From: Planomonospora sp. ID82291
GTDB lineage: Bacteria; Actinomycetota; Actinomycetes; Streptosporangiales; Streptosporangiaceae
Reading direction: 5' to 3'
DNA length: 64,000 bases
Assembly: GCF_015711645.1 (NCBI RefSeq)
Contig: NZ_JABTEX010000002.1
Location: forward strand, 1,831,537 to 1,895,536
Every line of letters begins with the position of its first letter. Within the stretch, counting starts at the first letter, position 1. The notes beneath the pieces were generated by a model, which did no database searches, had not been told where the DNA came from, and worked only from the letters and a program-made list of their open reading frames with translations. The position numbers and the translations under genes were made by a program. Positions 17,071 through 26,048 of the stretch are shown here, in pieces.

Positions 17071-17838
17071 ATGCGGGTTCATGTCGTCAGCGATGTGCAC
17101 GGAAGAGCCGACGCCCTGGCCCGTGCGGGGGACGGCGCCGACGCGCTGGTCTGCCTGGGGGACCTGATCCTCTTCGTCGACTACGACGACCACTCCCAGG
17201 GCATCTTCGCCGAGCTCTTCGGCGCGGAGCGGGCCGCCGAGTTCATCGCCCTGCGCACCGCCAAGCGGTTCGACGAGGCCCGCGCCCTGTCCGCAGGGCT
17301 CTGGGCGTCGCTGGACGGCGACCCGCGCGAGCACATCGAGCGCTCCGTGCGCCGCCAGTACGGCGAGATCTTCGCCGCGATGCCCGTTCCGGCCTACCTC
17401 ACCCCCGGCAACGTGGACCTGCCGCGCTACTGGCCGGAGTACGCCCGTCCGGGCCACCGCGTGCTGGACGGGGAGACCGCCGAGATCGGCGGACTGCGGT
17501 TCGGCTTCGTCGGGGGCGGGCTGCGCACGCCGTACCGGACGCCGAACGAGATCGACGACGAGGAGTTCGCCCGCAAGGTCGAGGCGGTCGGCGCGGTGGA
17601 CGTGCTCTGCTGCCACATCCCTCCGGCGGTCCCCGAGCTCCTCTACGACGTCGTCGCCCGCCGCTTCGAGCGGGGCAGCGAGGCGGTCCTGGAGGCGATC
17701 CGGCGGACCCGGCCGCGCTACGCCCTCTTCGGCCACGTGCACCAGCCCCTGGCGAGCCGGGTGCGGATCGGCCGGACCGAGTGCGTCAACGTGGGCCACT
17801 TCCGGGGCACCGGGACGCCCTTCGCGCTGGAGTGGTGA
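17071..17838 (+). CDS. Metallophosphoesterase
   Basis: A 255-residue calcineurin-like phosphoesterase. Metal-binding motifs are present in order: SDVHG, LGDLI, GNVD in place of GNHE, a single histidine in CCHIPP, and GHVHQ near the end. The substrate is unknown; small actinobacterial members of this kind are unassigned. The ATG at 17071 is preferred: a TAGGAT box at 17058-17063 ends seven bases before it, a leaderless arrangement, and the ATG at 17062 would lie inside the box. It is followed 48 bases later by the SRPBCC gene. Confidence 0.88.
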   Translation: MRVHVVSDVHGRADALARAGDGADALVCLGDLILFVDYDDHSQGIFAELFGAERAAEFIALRTAKRFDEARALSAGLWASLDGDPREHIERSVRRQYGEIFAAMPVPAYLTPGNVDLPRYWPEYARPGHRVLDGETAEIGGLRFGFVGGGLRTPYRTPNEIDDEEFARKVEAVGAVDVLCCHIPPAVPELLYDVVARRFERGSEAVLEAIRRTRPRYALFGHVHQPLASRVRIGRTECVNVGHFRGTGTPFALEW

Positions 17839-17886
17839 GATCGCCGGGCCGAAGCGGGCGCGGGGGAGCGGTAGTACGGTAACCCC

Positions 17887-18324
17887 ATGGCTGATCGCAC
17901 GACCTCGAGCATCACGATCGGCGCGGACCGGTCGACCATCATGACGGTGATCGCCGACTTCGGCGCCTACCCCGAGTGGGCGGGGCAGGTGAAGTCCGCG
18001 CAGGTCCTGTCCACCGGGCCGGACGGCCGCCCGGAGCGGGTCGGGTTCGTCCTGGACGCGGGCGTGATCAGCGACGAGTACTCCCTGGCCTACGCCTGGC
18101 ACGGCGACGAGTCCGTCGACTGGACCGTCGCCGAGGGCGGGAAGATGGTCTCCGGCCTGACCGGCAGCTACCGCCTGGCCGAGGCGGCGGGCGGCACCGA
18201 GGTGACCTACGAGCTCGCCGTGGACCTCAAGGTCCCGATGATCGGCATGATCAAGCGGAAGGCGGAGAAGGTCATCATCGACACCGCCCTGAAGGGGCTG
18301 AAGAAGCGCGTCGAGAGCGCATGA
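17887..18324 (+). CDS. SRPBCC (START-like) family protein
   Basis: A 145-residue helix-grip protein (polyketide cyclase/dehydrase-like fold): it begins with two strands, then the typical EWAGQVKSA helix-strand, and ends in a long helix. The family binds hydrophobic ligands. It heads a run of overlapping genes (ATGA with the ArsA-like ATPase), an order I recall in Streptomyces too. TACGGT at 17875-17880 lies exactly six bases before the ATG, so transcription is probably leaderless. Ligand unknown. Confidence 0.85.
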   Translation: MADRTTSSITIGADRSTIMTVIADFGAYPEWAGQVKSAQVLSTGPDGRPERVGFVLDAGVISDEYSLAYAWHGDESVDWTVAEGGKMVSGLTGSYRLAEAAGGTEVTYELAVDLKVPMIGMIKRKAEKVIIDTALKGLKKRVESA

Positions 18325-19490
18325 CGCGCATCCTGCTCTTCACGGGCAAGGGCGGGGTCGGCAAGACGACCGCGGCGGCGGCGACCGCCGTCCGCGCGGC
18401 CAGGTCCGGTCTGAAGACGCTGGTGGTCTCCACCGACACCGCGCACTCGCTGGCCGACGCGCTCGGGGTGACCGCCGCCGCCGAGCCCGCCGAGGTCGAG
18501 CCCTGCCTCTACCTGCACCAGGTCGACGCGCAGCGGTCGCTGGAGCGCCAGTGGGGCGAGCTGCGCGACTACGCCCGCGGGGTCTTCGCCGAGCTGGGCC
18601 TGGACGAGGTCACCGCCGAGGAGATCACCGTGCTGCCCGGCGCGGAGGAGGTCATCGCCCTGCTGGAGCTGCGCGAGCAGGCCGGGACCGGGAGCTGGGA
18701 CGTGATCGTCGTCGACTGCGCCCCCACCGCCGAGACGCTCCGGCTGCTGGCCCTGCCCGAGGCCCTCGACTGGCACGTCAACCGGCTGCTCCCGGTCGGC
18801 CGGAGGCTGCTGCGCACGCTCTCCCCGCTGGTGCGCCGGGTGGCGATGGTCAGCGTCCCCGACGACCGCGTGGTCGGCGCGGGCGAGCGCCTGCACCGGG
18901 CGCTGATGGAGGTCCGCGCGCTGCTCACCGGCCCCGACGCCAGCGTCCGGCTGGTGCTCACCCCCGAGGCCGTGGTGCTCGCCGAGGCCCGCCGCACGCT
19001 CACCTCCCTCAGTCTGTACGGCTACCGCGTCGACGCGGCGGTCGCCAACCGCGTCTTCCCCTCCGAGGGGGCCGACCCGTGGCGGGAGCGGTGGGTGGCC
19101 GCCCAGAGCAGGCACCTGGCCGAGGTGGCGGAGTCCTTCGCGCCGCTGCCCGTGCACACCGTCCCCTATCTGGAGGCCGAGCCCGTCGGCCCGGACGCGC
19201 TGGCCCGCGTCGCCGAGGCCATGTACGGCGGGGCCGACCCCTTCGCCCCGCCCGCCGGGGAACCGCCGCTGCGGATCACCGCCGACGGCGAACTCGTCCT
19301 GGCCCTGCCGCTCGCCGACAAGGGCGCGGTGGACCTGGCGCGCAAGGGCGACGAACTGATCGTCACCGTGGGCCCCTACCGCAGGGTCCTGGCCCTGCCC
19401 GCGGCGCTGGCCCGCAGGAGCGTGCGGGACGCCGCGCTCTCGGACGGCCGTCTGCGGGTACGGTTCCAATCGGGAGGGCCAGATGACTGA
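18321..19490 (+). CDS. ArsA-like (GET3/TRC40 family) ATPase
   Basis: A 389-residue SIMIBI-class P-loop ATPase. The deviant Walker A is FTGKGGVGKTT (residues 6-16), switch regions STDTAHSLADALG and VDCAPTAETLRLL follow. The C-terminal 85 residues form a small extra domain (ALPLADKGAVDLARKGDEL) like the alpha-crystallin-like cap seen in actinobacterial ArsA-like proteins. No ArsB pump or arsenite cysteine triad is visible, so an arsenic role is unlikely; a chaperone-like role is more plausible but unproven. It overlaps both neighbours, so the SRPBCC, ATPase and DUF5304 genes form one unit. Confidence 0.85.
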   Translation: MTRILLFTGKGGVGKTTAAAATAVRAARSGLKTLVVSTDTAHSLADALGVTAAAEPAEVEPCLYLHQVDAQRSLERQWGELRDYARGVFAELGLDEVTAEEITVLPGAEEVIALLELREQAGTGSWDVIVVDCAPTAETLRLLALPEALDWHVNRLLPVGRRLLRTLSPLVRRVAMVSVPDDRVVGAGERLHRALMEVRALLTGPDASVRLVLTPEAVVLAEARRTLTSLSLYGYRVDAAVANRVFPSEGADPWRERWVAAQSRHLAEVAESFAPLPVHTVPYLEAEPVGPDALARVAEAMYGGADPFAPPAGEPPLRITADGELVLALPLADKGAVDLARKGDELIVTVGPYRRVLALPAALARRSVRDAALSDGRLRVRFQSGGPDD

Positions 19491-20076
19491 GAACACCGGA
19501 AACACGAACACCCCGGACGACACGGACGCTCCGACCGGCCGGCACGACCGGAACGGCAGGGGCGGCGGAGGACCGGACCGCGGAACCGCGAGCCCCGGAG
19601 GCGCCGGGGGCACCGGGGGCACCGCCGGGGCGGAGCGCTCCGGCGCTCCCCGGAGCGGCGGGGGCGACCCGCTCGGAAGCGCGGCCGAGGAGGCGTTCAA
19701 GCTCTTCGACGCGCTCCAGCGCAAGGCCGCGCGGGAACTGCGCAAGAACCTGGTCAAGGGCACGATGACCGGGTTCGGCAGCGCGTTCTCCGGAGGCGGC
19801 CGGAGCGGCCGGGGCAGCCGGGACGTGTGGGAGGAGGCGGTCTCCGACCACGACGAGGAGTACGTCTGCCGTGCCTGCCCCGTCTGCCGTGCCATGGCGG
19901 CGCAGCGCGAGTCCGGCGGCCAGGTGGCCGACCACCTGGTGCAGGCCGGGTCCGAGCTCTTCGCCGCGTTCAGATCGGCCGTCGACGCGCTGAACAGGCC
20001 TTCGGCCTCGCAGCGGGCGCGGGAGCGGGAGGCGTCGCGGGAGGACACCCCCGTGGAGCACATCGACCTGGGGTGA
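19483..20076 (+). CDS. DUF5304-like hypothetical protein
   Basis: A 197-residue soluble protein. The first 60 residues are disordered and Gly/Pro-rich. A conserved core follows: an amphipathic helix (EAFKLFDALQRKAAREL), a putative zinc-binding VCRACPVCRAM motif with two CxxC-like pairs, and a further helix (GSELFAAFRSAVDALN). It starts inside the end of the ArsA-like gene. Comparable genes sit in this position in Streptomyces by my recollection. Function unknown. Confidence 0.75.
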   Translation: MTENTGNTNTPDDTDAPTGRHDRNGRGGGGPDRGTASPGGAGGTGGTAGAERSGAPRSGGGDPLGSAAEEAFKLFDALQRKAARELRKNLVKGTMTGFGSAFSGGGRSGRGSRDVWEEAVSDHDEEYVCRACPVCRAMAAQRESGGQVADHLVQAGSELFAAFRSAVDALNRPSASQRAREREASREDTPVEHIDLG

Positions 20077-20098
20077 GCCCAGAGGGAAGTGGGGAGAG

Positions 20099-21043
20099 AT
20101 GGCGCTGACCATCGGCGTTGACATCGGCGGCACCAAGGTCGCGGCGGGCGCCGTGGACGACGACGGGCGGATCGTCGCGCAGTGCCTGCGCCCCACCCCG
20201 GCCGACAGCCCCGAACGCGTCGCGGACACGATCGCCGACGCGGTGGCGGAGCTGGCGAAGGGCCGGGAGATCGAGGCGGTGGGTCTCGGCGCCGCCGGGT
20301 TCATCGACGAGACCCGCTCGCTGGTGCGGTTCGCGCCCAACCTCGCCTGGCGTGAGGAGCCGCTGCAGAAGAAGGTCTCCGACCTGGTCGGCCTGCCCGT
20401 CGTGGTGGAGAACGACGCCAACGCGATGGCGTGGGCCGAGGCGAGGTTCGGCGCGGGCCGCGGGGAGAGCCACATCGTGTGCGTGACCGTCGGCACCGGC
20501 ATCGGCGGCGGCCTGGTGCTGAACGGCGCCCTCTACCGGGGCCGCTGGGGCATGGGCGCCGAGTTCGGGCACATGCAGGTGGTCCCCGAGGGGCGCCTGT
20601 GCGGCTGCGGCAACCTCGGCTGCTGGGAGCAGTACGCCAGCGGCAGCGCCCTGGTCACCGAGGCCCGGCTGATCGCGGAGGCCGACCCGGGGCGGGCGGC
20701 CCGGCTCCTGGAGATCGCCGGGGGCACCCCCGCCGACATCGAGGGCCCGGAGATCACCGACGCCGCCCGCGAGGGCGACCCGGCGGCGCTGGCCGCCTTC
20801 TCCTCGATGGCCGAGTGGCTCGGCCAGGGGCTGAGCGACCTCGCCGCGGTGCTCGACCCCGGCTGCTTCATCCTCGGCGGCGGCGTCTCGCGCGCCGCCG
20901 ACCTCTGGATCGACCAGGTCCGCGACTCCTTCGGGCGCAATCTGACCGGCCGGGAGCACCGCCCGCCGGCCGACATCCGCCTGGCCGAGCTGGGCGCGTC
21001 CGCCGGTCTCGTGGGCGCCGCCGACCTCGCCCGGAGGCGCTGA
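20099..21043 (+). CDS. glkA: ROK family glucokinase
   Basis: A 314-residue cytosolic glucokinase that phosphorylates glucose with ATP. It has the ATP-binding DIGGTKVAAG at the N-terminus, the sugar-binding region VENDANAMAW with ExGH-like EFGHM, and the ROK zinc motif CGCGNLGCWEQ. In Streptomyces the enzyme also takes part in carbon catabolite repression; the same could hold here. It follows the DUF5304 gene by 22 bases with a GGGAGAG ribosome site and is probably part of the same transcript. Confidence 0.93.
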   Translation: MALTIGVDIGGTKVAAGAVDDDGRIVAQCLRPTPADSPERVADTIADAVAELAKGREIEAVGLGAAGFIDETRSLVRFAPNLAWREEPLQKKVSDLVGLPVVVENDANAMAWAEARFGAGRGESHIVCVTVGTGIGGGLVLNGALYRGRWGMGAEFGHMQVVPEGRLCGCGNLGCWEQYASGSALVTEARLIAEADPGRAARLLEIAGGTPADIEGPEITDAAREGDPAALAAFSSMAEWLGQGLSDLAAVLDPGCFILGGGVSRAADLWIDQVRDSFGRNLTGREHRPPADIRLAELGASAGLVGAADLARRR

Positions 21044-21203
21044 CCCCGCCCGGGACGCCGGCCGGACGGCGCCGGCAGGATGACCGGAGGCGCTGGCCGG
21101 ACGCGCCCGGCGCGGTTACGCTCTCGGCACACGCCGATGGCGGACGGTGACACGGGTCGTCACCGGCGGCGCTCGGCAGTCCGAGGTCACCTGCGAGGTC
21201 ACC

Positions 21204-21917
21204 GTGGTGCTCAGGGTCGCCAGCTACAACGTGCGTTCCATGCGCGACGACGTCGCGGCGCTGGGGCGGGTGGTCGCCGCCCTCCGCGCCGACGTGCTCT
21301 GCGTGCAGGAGGCGCCCCGCTTCCTGTGCTGGCGCTGCAAGCGGCGGCGGCTGGCCGCCTTCGGCGGCCTGCGGGTCGCCGCCGGGCTGCGGGCGGGCGG
21401 CCTGGCCGTACTGACCGGGCCGGGCGTCCGGCTGCTGCACGGCGAGGGCCGGCTGCTGAAGCACTTCCCCGGGCTGGAACGGCGGGCGATCGCGATCGCG
21501 GTGGTGGAGGGGGCGGGCGCCCGGGTGGCCGTCGGCTGCGTCCACCTGGATCTCGACCAGGCGGCCCGGCTGCACCACGCCGGCGAGGCGCTGGACCTGG
21601 TCGAGGAGTTCGCCGACCGGTTCGGCGCGCTGCCCGTGCTCGCGGGGGACATCAACGAGCAGGCGCACCAGCCGGCCTGGCGGTGCCTCACCGGGCGGCT
21701 GGCCGACTGCTACGCCGTCTCGCCGCGCGGTGACGGGCTGACCTTTCCCGCCCGGAACCCGGGCAAGCGCATCGACGCGATCTTCGCGGTGGCGGGCGTC
21801 TCCGTGGTCTCCTGCGGCGGGACCGAGGCCGACCCCGCCGACCTGGCCGCCGCCACCGACCATCTGCCGGTGGTCGCCGAGCTGGACTGCGGCCCTCCGG
21901 CCGACCCCCGCCGGTGA
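21204..21917 (+). CDS. Endonuclease/exonuclease/phosphatase (EEP) family protein
   Basis: A protein of about 237 residues with the EEP fold: ASYNVRS at the first strand, CVQEAP with the metal-binding glutamate, AGDINEQ and the final DHLPVVAEL containing the catalytic Asp-His. The substrate could be DNA, lipid head groups or phosphoesters. Start: GTG at 21204 follows GAGG with a five-base gap and begins right at the fold; an in-frame GTG at 21147 would add 19 residues lacking family features. Monocistronic by position. Confidence 0.78.
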   Translation: MVLRVASYNVRSMRDDVAALGRVVAALRADVLCVQEAPRFLCWRCKRRRLAAFGGLRVAAGLRAGGLAVLTGPGVRLLHGEGRLLKHFPGLERRAIAIAVVEGAGARVAVGCVHLDLDQAARLHHAGEALDLVEEFADRFGALPVLAGDINEQAHQPAWRCLTGRLADCYAVSPRGDGLTFPARNPGKRIDAIFAVAGVSVVSCGGTEADPADLAAATDHLPVVAELDCGPPADPRR

Positions 21918-22110
21918 CCGCGCCCGCGGGGCGGCGCGCCGTTCCCGGGCGATGCGCTGTTCGTGGGGGAACGCGCGGTTCGCGGAGGGCGGTCCGGGAG
22001 CGCGGCGGGGCCGGGCCTGCGTCGGGCGCGTGCCGGGGGTGCGGCCGGGAGCGGGGCGGAGGATGGGGAGCCGCGCACATGGAGTGGGCATCACCCGTAC
22101 CATTTGGTGC

Positions 22111-23262
22111 ATGACCCGTCGCCTTCCGCGGCGTGCCCTGGCGCTGTGCGCGGGAGGCCTGCTTCTGCCCTTCCTCCACGCGCCGACCGCGCACGCCGAT
22201 CCCGTCCGCCCACCCGCGGCGGAGGCCTGGCAGGCGCCGGCCACCGCCCGGCTGAGCAGTGACGGGTCGCTGTCCGACGTCGCCGGGATCTCCGCCGGGA
22301 ACGTGTGGGCGGTGGGGCAGCAGAGCGTGTGGGACATCTGGCAGAGCCGGGGGGCCATCACCCACTGGAACGGCCGGACCTGGACCGAGGTCCCGATCCG
22401 CAACGATCCCACCGGGGCGGGGCTGCTGCGCTCGGTCGCGGCGGCGTCGGCGACCGAGCTGTGGGCCGTGGGAGAGGGCCACGACGGCCTGCCGTACCTG
22501 GCGCGGGGGGACGGTTCGGCCTTCGACCGGGTCACCGTCGACACGCTGCACGTGGGCGACTGGCTGGGCGGGGTGGCGGCGGTCCCGGGACGGGCGGTCG
22601 CCGTGGGCCGCCGCGCCGGGCAGCCGCTGATCGTCACCGGCGCCGGCGGGAAGTGGACTCTCACCGCCGCCGGAACGCGCGGCACGCTGTACGGCGTCGC
22701 GGTGACGGCCAAGGGCGACGGCTGGGCGGTCGGCGACACCGGAGGCGAACCGCTGATCATGAGGTCGTCCGGCGGGCAGTGGAAGTCCTTCCCCGCCCCG
22801 GACATCCCCGGCGGCTACCTGCGCGACGTCCATCTCAACGGGTCGAAGCGCGCGCTGGCCGTCGGCGGCGTCCACCGCGACTCGGGGCAGGTCGTCCCCC
22901 TGGTCCTGTCCTGGAACGGCAAGAAGTGGTCCAGGGTGGAGGTGTCCGAGCAGGACGTGCGGCTGTACGGCGTGACCGGTGACCGCAGGAACCGCTTCTG
23001 GATCTCCGGCGTCGACCTGACGCGTCCGGGGGAGGCGTTCCTGCTCCGTTACGACGGCCGCAGGGTCAAGGCGCTGCGCGGCGCCCCGTCCGAGGCCGCC
23101 CGGACGATCAGGCTCCAGTCGGCGGCCTACCTGTCCGGCACGGGCACGGTCTGGACCGTCGGTCACGTGGTGGACGGCAACGGCCGCTACACCGACGTGA
23201 TCGAGCGCTTCGCGACGAAGAGCCCGGCCGACCAGGGGGGCTCCGCCCGGTCCAGGTCGTGA
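22111..23262 (+). CDS. Secreted beta-propeller-like protein
   Basis: A 383-residue exported protein with a clear signal peptide (MTRRLPRRALALCAGG, cleavage after AHA). The mature part is made of repeating units of about 45 residues marked by xWAVG or xxAVG motifs (NVWAVGQQ, ELWAVGEG, RAVAVGRR, DGWAVGDT, RALAVGGV), the pattern of a six- or seven-bladed beta-propeller. No catalytic motif is visible. TACCAT at 22098-22103, seven bases before the ATG, points to leaderless transcription. Function unknown; a surface-binding role is a guess. Confidence 0.8.
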   Translation: MTRRLPRRALALCAGGLLLPFLHAPTAHADPVRPPAAEAWQAPATARLSSDGSLSDVAGISAGNVWAVGQQSVWDIWQSRGAITHWNGRTWTEVPIRNDPTGAGLLRSVAAASATELWAVGEGHDGLPYLARGDGSAFDRVTVDTLHVGDWLGGVAAVPGRAVAVGRRAGQPLIVTGAGGKWTLTAAGTRGTLYGVAVTAKGDGWAVGDTGGEPLIMRSSGGQWKSFPAPDIPGGYLRDVHLNGSKRALAVGGVHRDSGQVVPLVLSWNGKKWSRVEVSEQDVRLYGVTGDRRNRFWISGVDLTRPGEAFLLRYDGRRVKALRGAPSEAARTIRLQSAAYLSGTGTVWTVGHVVDGNGRYTDVIERFATKSPADQGGSARSRS

Positions 23263-23346
23263 GACCCGGCGCGGACGGGCCGCGGGCCGTCCGCCGTGGC
23301 GCGCCGGCCCGCCGCGGCGCGGGCGGCGGACCGATGCGGAGGCCGG

Positions 23347-23823
23347 TCAGATGACGGCGCCGTCGTCCCAGCCGGAGCCGCCGGGCGGGCCGTCCCCCAT
23401 CCGCACCACCAGCGCCACGAAGCCGCCGATGAACGCGGCGACCGCGGTGAACAGCGCCCAGCCGCGCAGCTCCCACCCGGCCGCGGCGGTCACCAGCAGG
23501 TAGGCGGGGCCGCCGAACAGGGCCGTCCACGCGATCTTGGTGGTGGCGTCGGTCCTGGGCAGCGGCGGCGGGGGCGGGGGGACGTAGTGCCCCTCGTCGT
23601 CGTCCGCCTGAGCGGTCCCGGTGTCGAGGTCGGCGGCGGGGCCGTCCTCCTCCGCCGTCAGGAGGCCGTCGTCCTCCGGGGGCCGGACCACCCGGCGCGG
23701 AGGGTCGGCGGGGAGGTTCTCGCTGTCCGGCCACGGCTGATCGGCCGAGTCGCGCTCGGAGGTGTCGTTGAAGGACGCGACGATCTGCCGCCAGACCTCG
23801 TCCTCGTCGCTCTGCGGTGTCAC
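23347..23823 (-). CDS. Small two-helix membrane protein, function unknown
   Basis: A 158-residue protein: an acidic disordered N-terminus starting with DEDEVWRQIVASF, a proline run (YVPPPPPPLP), then two hydrophobic helices (about 95-115 and 120-140). Proteins of this layout are widespread in actinobacteria without a known role. The start is odd: the chosen GTG (23821-23823) is directly preceded, in frame, by TAG and a seven-codon reading frame starting with ATG at 23844. Either the gene once began at that ATG and acquired a nonsense codon, or it truly starts at the GTG. Confidence 0.75.
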   Translation of the reverse strand: MTPQSDEDEVWRQIVASFNDTSERDSADQPWPDSENLPADPPRRVVRPPEDDGLLTAEEDGPAADLDTGTAQADDDEGHYVPPPPPPLPRTDATTKIAWTALFGGPAYLLVTAAAGWELRGWALFTAVAAFIGGFVALVVRMGDGPPGGSGWDDGAVI

Positions 23824-23844
23824 CTAGCTGGGCCCGTCGCTCAT
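23824..23844 (-). other. In-frame mini-ORF abutting the GTG start
   Basis: Six codons (MSDGPS) then TAG, immediately followed by the GTG start of the membrane protein and in the same frame. It may be the original N-terminus cut off by a nonsense change, a leader peptide, or chance. Confidence 0.35.
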
Positions 23845-23893
23845 GGCCTGAGATCACTTCCTTCTTCGGAGACCGCGCATCCCCCGCTGGCGA

Positions 23894-24658
23894 TCAGTCT
23901 CTCTGCAAGGGTACAGAGGCGTTCGTCCTGATGAACTCCAGGCTCTCCGCGAAGATCCGGTCGGCGTCGTTGTCGAGCGTCGCGACGTGGTAGCTGTCGG
24001 CGAGCTCGACCACGGCCAGATTCCCCCCGGTCAGCCTCTCACGAAGGATACGCACACTGGTCGGTTTGACCACATGGTCCTGCGGGCTGTGGAAGACCAG
24101 GACGGGCTGGGTCACCGTGCCCAGCTCGGCCTGGGTCAGCGCCCAGAGCCGGGGGAGGCTCGCCGCGGCCTTGACCGGCGTGCGCGTGTAGCCCACCTCG
24201 ACCGCCCCCTCCTTCTTGATGTCGCCGGCGACGCCCTGGACCGAGGGGACGAACAGGCGCAACAGCGGCGCGAGCCGGAGCAGCGGGACGTCGTTGGCGA
24301 TCGAGGGGTTGACGACGACCACGCCCCTGATGCCCTCGCCGTGCACCTCGGCCAGGCGCAGCGCCATGCAGCCGCCGAGCGACAGGCCCGCCACGAAGAC
24401 CTCGGGGCACCGGCCCCGCAGGTCCGCCAGCGTCTTGTCCAGCTCGGCGTACCAGTCCTCCCAGCGGGTGCGGTTCATCTCCTGCCAGGTGGTGCCGTGG
24501 CCGGGGAGCCGGGGCAGCGCCACGGTCAGCCCCGCCTCGGCGAGGTGCTCCGCCCAGGGGCGCAGCGACTGCGGGGAGCCGGTGAACCCGTGGCAGAGCA
24601 GCACTCCGACCGGGCCCCCCGCGTGGTGGTACGGTTCCGCGCCGGACATGATTGGCAT
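23894..24658 (-). CDS. Alpha/beta-hydrolase, carboxylesterase/monoglyceride lipase type
   Basis: A 254-residue serine hydrolase. The oxyanion region LLCHGFTGSP, nucleophile elbow GLSLGG (serine), aspartate in HSPQDHVV and histidine in DSYHVAT give a full catalytic triad; the layout matches bacterial monoacylglycerol lipases and thermostable carboxylesterases such as Est30. The ATG at 24656-24658 has an AAGGAG ribosome site. The divergent neighbour is an acyltransferase of phospholipid synthesis, so a role in lipid turnover is reasonable but unproven. Confidence 0.88.
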   Translation of the reverse strand: MPIMSGAEPYHHAGGPVGVLLCHGFTGSPQSLRPWAEHLAEAGLTVALPRLPGHGTTWQEMNRTRWEDWYAELDKTLADLRGRCPEVFVAGLSLGGCMALRLAEVHGEGIRGVVVVNPSIANDVPLLRLAPLLRLFVPSVQGVAGDIKKEGAVEVGYTRTPVKAAASLPRLWALTQAELGTVTQPVLVFHSPQDHVVKPTSVRILRERLTGGNLAVVELADSYHVATLDNDADRIFAESLEFIRTNASVPLQRD

Positions 24659-24807
24659 GGTGACTCCTTGTCAGGCTCGCCTGATCGTCGCATGTTCCGT
24701 GCCTGTTGTGCGAGAGGGCGATATGTATGGTTTCGCGGTGTAGGTGACGGAGTCTCGAGGTGGGAAGATAACTCCAGGTCGCTTCCTGTCAACCAAAGGA
24801 GCATCGA

Positions 24808-25521
24808 GTGTTCTACTGGGTGGTGAAGGCCATCCTCGCGCCCCTTCTCCGCGTGGTCTTCCGCCCCTGGGAGGAGGGGGTGGAGAACGTGCCGAGGGAG
24901 GGCCCGGTGATCCTGGCCGGCAACCACCTGTCGTTCGCCGACCACTTCTTCGGGGCGTTGTTCCTCCCGCGCAAGGTGATCTCCCTCGGCAAGGCCGAGT
25001 ACTTCACGGGCAGAGGCCTCAAGGGGATGCTCAGCCGGGCCTTCTTCAGCGGCGTCGGCACCGTGCCGATCGACCGCTCCGGAGGCAAGGCCAGCGAGGC
25101 GGCGATCCGCACCGGCCTGCGCGTGCTGCGCGAGGGCAACGTGCTCGGCATCTACCCCGAGGGTACCCGTTCCCACGACGGCCGCCTCTACAAGGGCAAG
25201 ACCGGTGTGGCGCGGCTGGCGCTGGAGTCCCGCGCGCCGGTCATCCCGTGGGCGATGGTCGGCACCTACGAGATGATGCCCCCCGGCCGCCCGCTCCCGC
25301 GCCTGGGCATCCGCCCGGGCGTGAAGTTCGGCAAGCCGCTGGACTTCTCCCGCTACTACGGCATGGAGGAGGACCGGCTGGTCCTGCGTGCCGTCACCGA
25401 CGAGATCATGTACGCGCTGATGGAGCTCGGCGGCCAGGAGTACGTCGACAAGTACGCCGCGAGCGCCAAGGCGGAGGCGGCTCAGGCGGCGAAGGAGGCG
25501 AAGAAGGCCGGGCGGCGTTGA
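24808..25521 (+). CDS. 1-acyl-sn-glycerol-3-phosphate acyltransferase (PlsC family)
   Basis: A 237-residue membrane-associated acyltransferase of phosphatidic acid synthesis. It has the catalytic NHLSFAD (NHx4D) motif near residue 39, the substrate-binding GTVPIDRS and YPEGTRS motifs, and a final Ala/Lys tail. The GTG start has an AAAGGAG ribosome site. It is followed by the crcB genes with a TTGA stop/start overlap, so all three may be cotranscribed. Streptomyces species carry several PlsC paralogues, so the precise acyl acceptor is unsettled. Confidence 0.9.
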   Translation: MFYWVVKAILAPLLRVVFRPWEEGVENVPREGPVILAGNHLSFADHFFGALFLPRKVISLGKAEYFTGRGLKGMLSRAFFSGVGTVPIDRSGGKASEAAIRTGLRVLREGNVLGIYPEGTRSHDGRLYKGKTGVARLALESRAPVIPWAMVGTYEMMPPGRPLPRLGIRPGVKFGKPLDFSRYYGMEEDRLVLRAVTDEIMYALMELGGQEYVDKYAASAKAEAAQAAKEAKKAGRR

Positions 25522-26048
25522 GCGGCGCGCAGGACCGGCCGGGGCGCCGTCCTCCGGCCCGGTCCCGGCTCCGGTCCCGGCTCCCGCCCCGCTCCCGGCC
25601 CCGCGCCCCGTCCGGGCGTCCGGCCCGTCCCGGCCCGCCGCGGCTCGTCACGGCCGCGGTCGCCTGCGGCGGCGCGCTCGGCGCGCTGGCCCGCCACGGC
25701 CTGGGCGCTGCGCTGCCCACCGCGCCGGGTGCCTTCCCCTGGACCACCCTGGCGGTCAACCTCCTCGGCTGCCTGCTGATCGGGGCGCTCGTCGTGGTGC
25801 TCGCGGCGCTGGAGCCCCACCCGCTGGCCGGCCCCTTCCTGTCCACCGGCGTGCTGGGCGGGTTCACCACCTTCTCCTCCTTCGCCGTGGACACGGAGGC
25901 ACTGATCCGTCTGGGCCGGCCGGCCACGGCGCTCTCCTACCTCCTGGCCACCCCGGTCCTGGCGGTGGCGGCCGCGTTCACCGGGACGGTCCTGGCACGG
26001 CGTGCGCGGTGGGTACGGCGGGCTCGGCGGGAGCGCGGGGCGGGATGA
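25518..26048 (+). CDS. crcB: Fluoride channel subunit CrcB/Fluc, first of a pair
   Basis: A small four-helix fluoride exporter subunit. Helix 1 begins RLVTAAVACGGALGALARH, helix 2 holds the conserved NLLGC, helix 3 has GFTTFSS, the Phe box and pore Ser/Thr track of Fluc channels. The start is uncertain: TTG at 25518 overlaps the acyltransferase stop and would give an Arg/Pro-rich N-terminal tail of about 45 residues before helix 1, unusual for Fluc; no ATG or GTG lies nearer. Two adjacent crcB genes normally make a dual-topology or heterodimeric channel. No fluoride riboswitch was seen upstream. Confidence 0.85.
   Translation: MSGAQDRPGRRPPARSRLRSRLPPRSRPRAPSGRPARPGPPRLVTAAVACGGALGALARHGLGAALPTAPGAFPWTTLAVNLLGCLLIGALVVVLAALEPHPLAGPFLSTGVLGGFTTFSSFAVDTEALIRLGRPATALSYLLATPVLAVAAAFTGTVLARRARWVRRARRERGAG

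Noticed and set aside
18321..19490. ArsA-like ATPase plus ArsC-like protein as an arsenic resistance system
   Set aside because: They are 44 kb apart, no ArsB/Acr3 pump or ArsR is present, and the ATPase lacks the arsenite cysteines.
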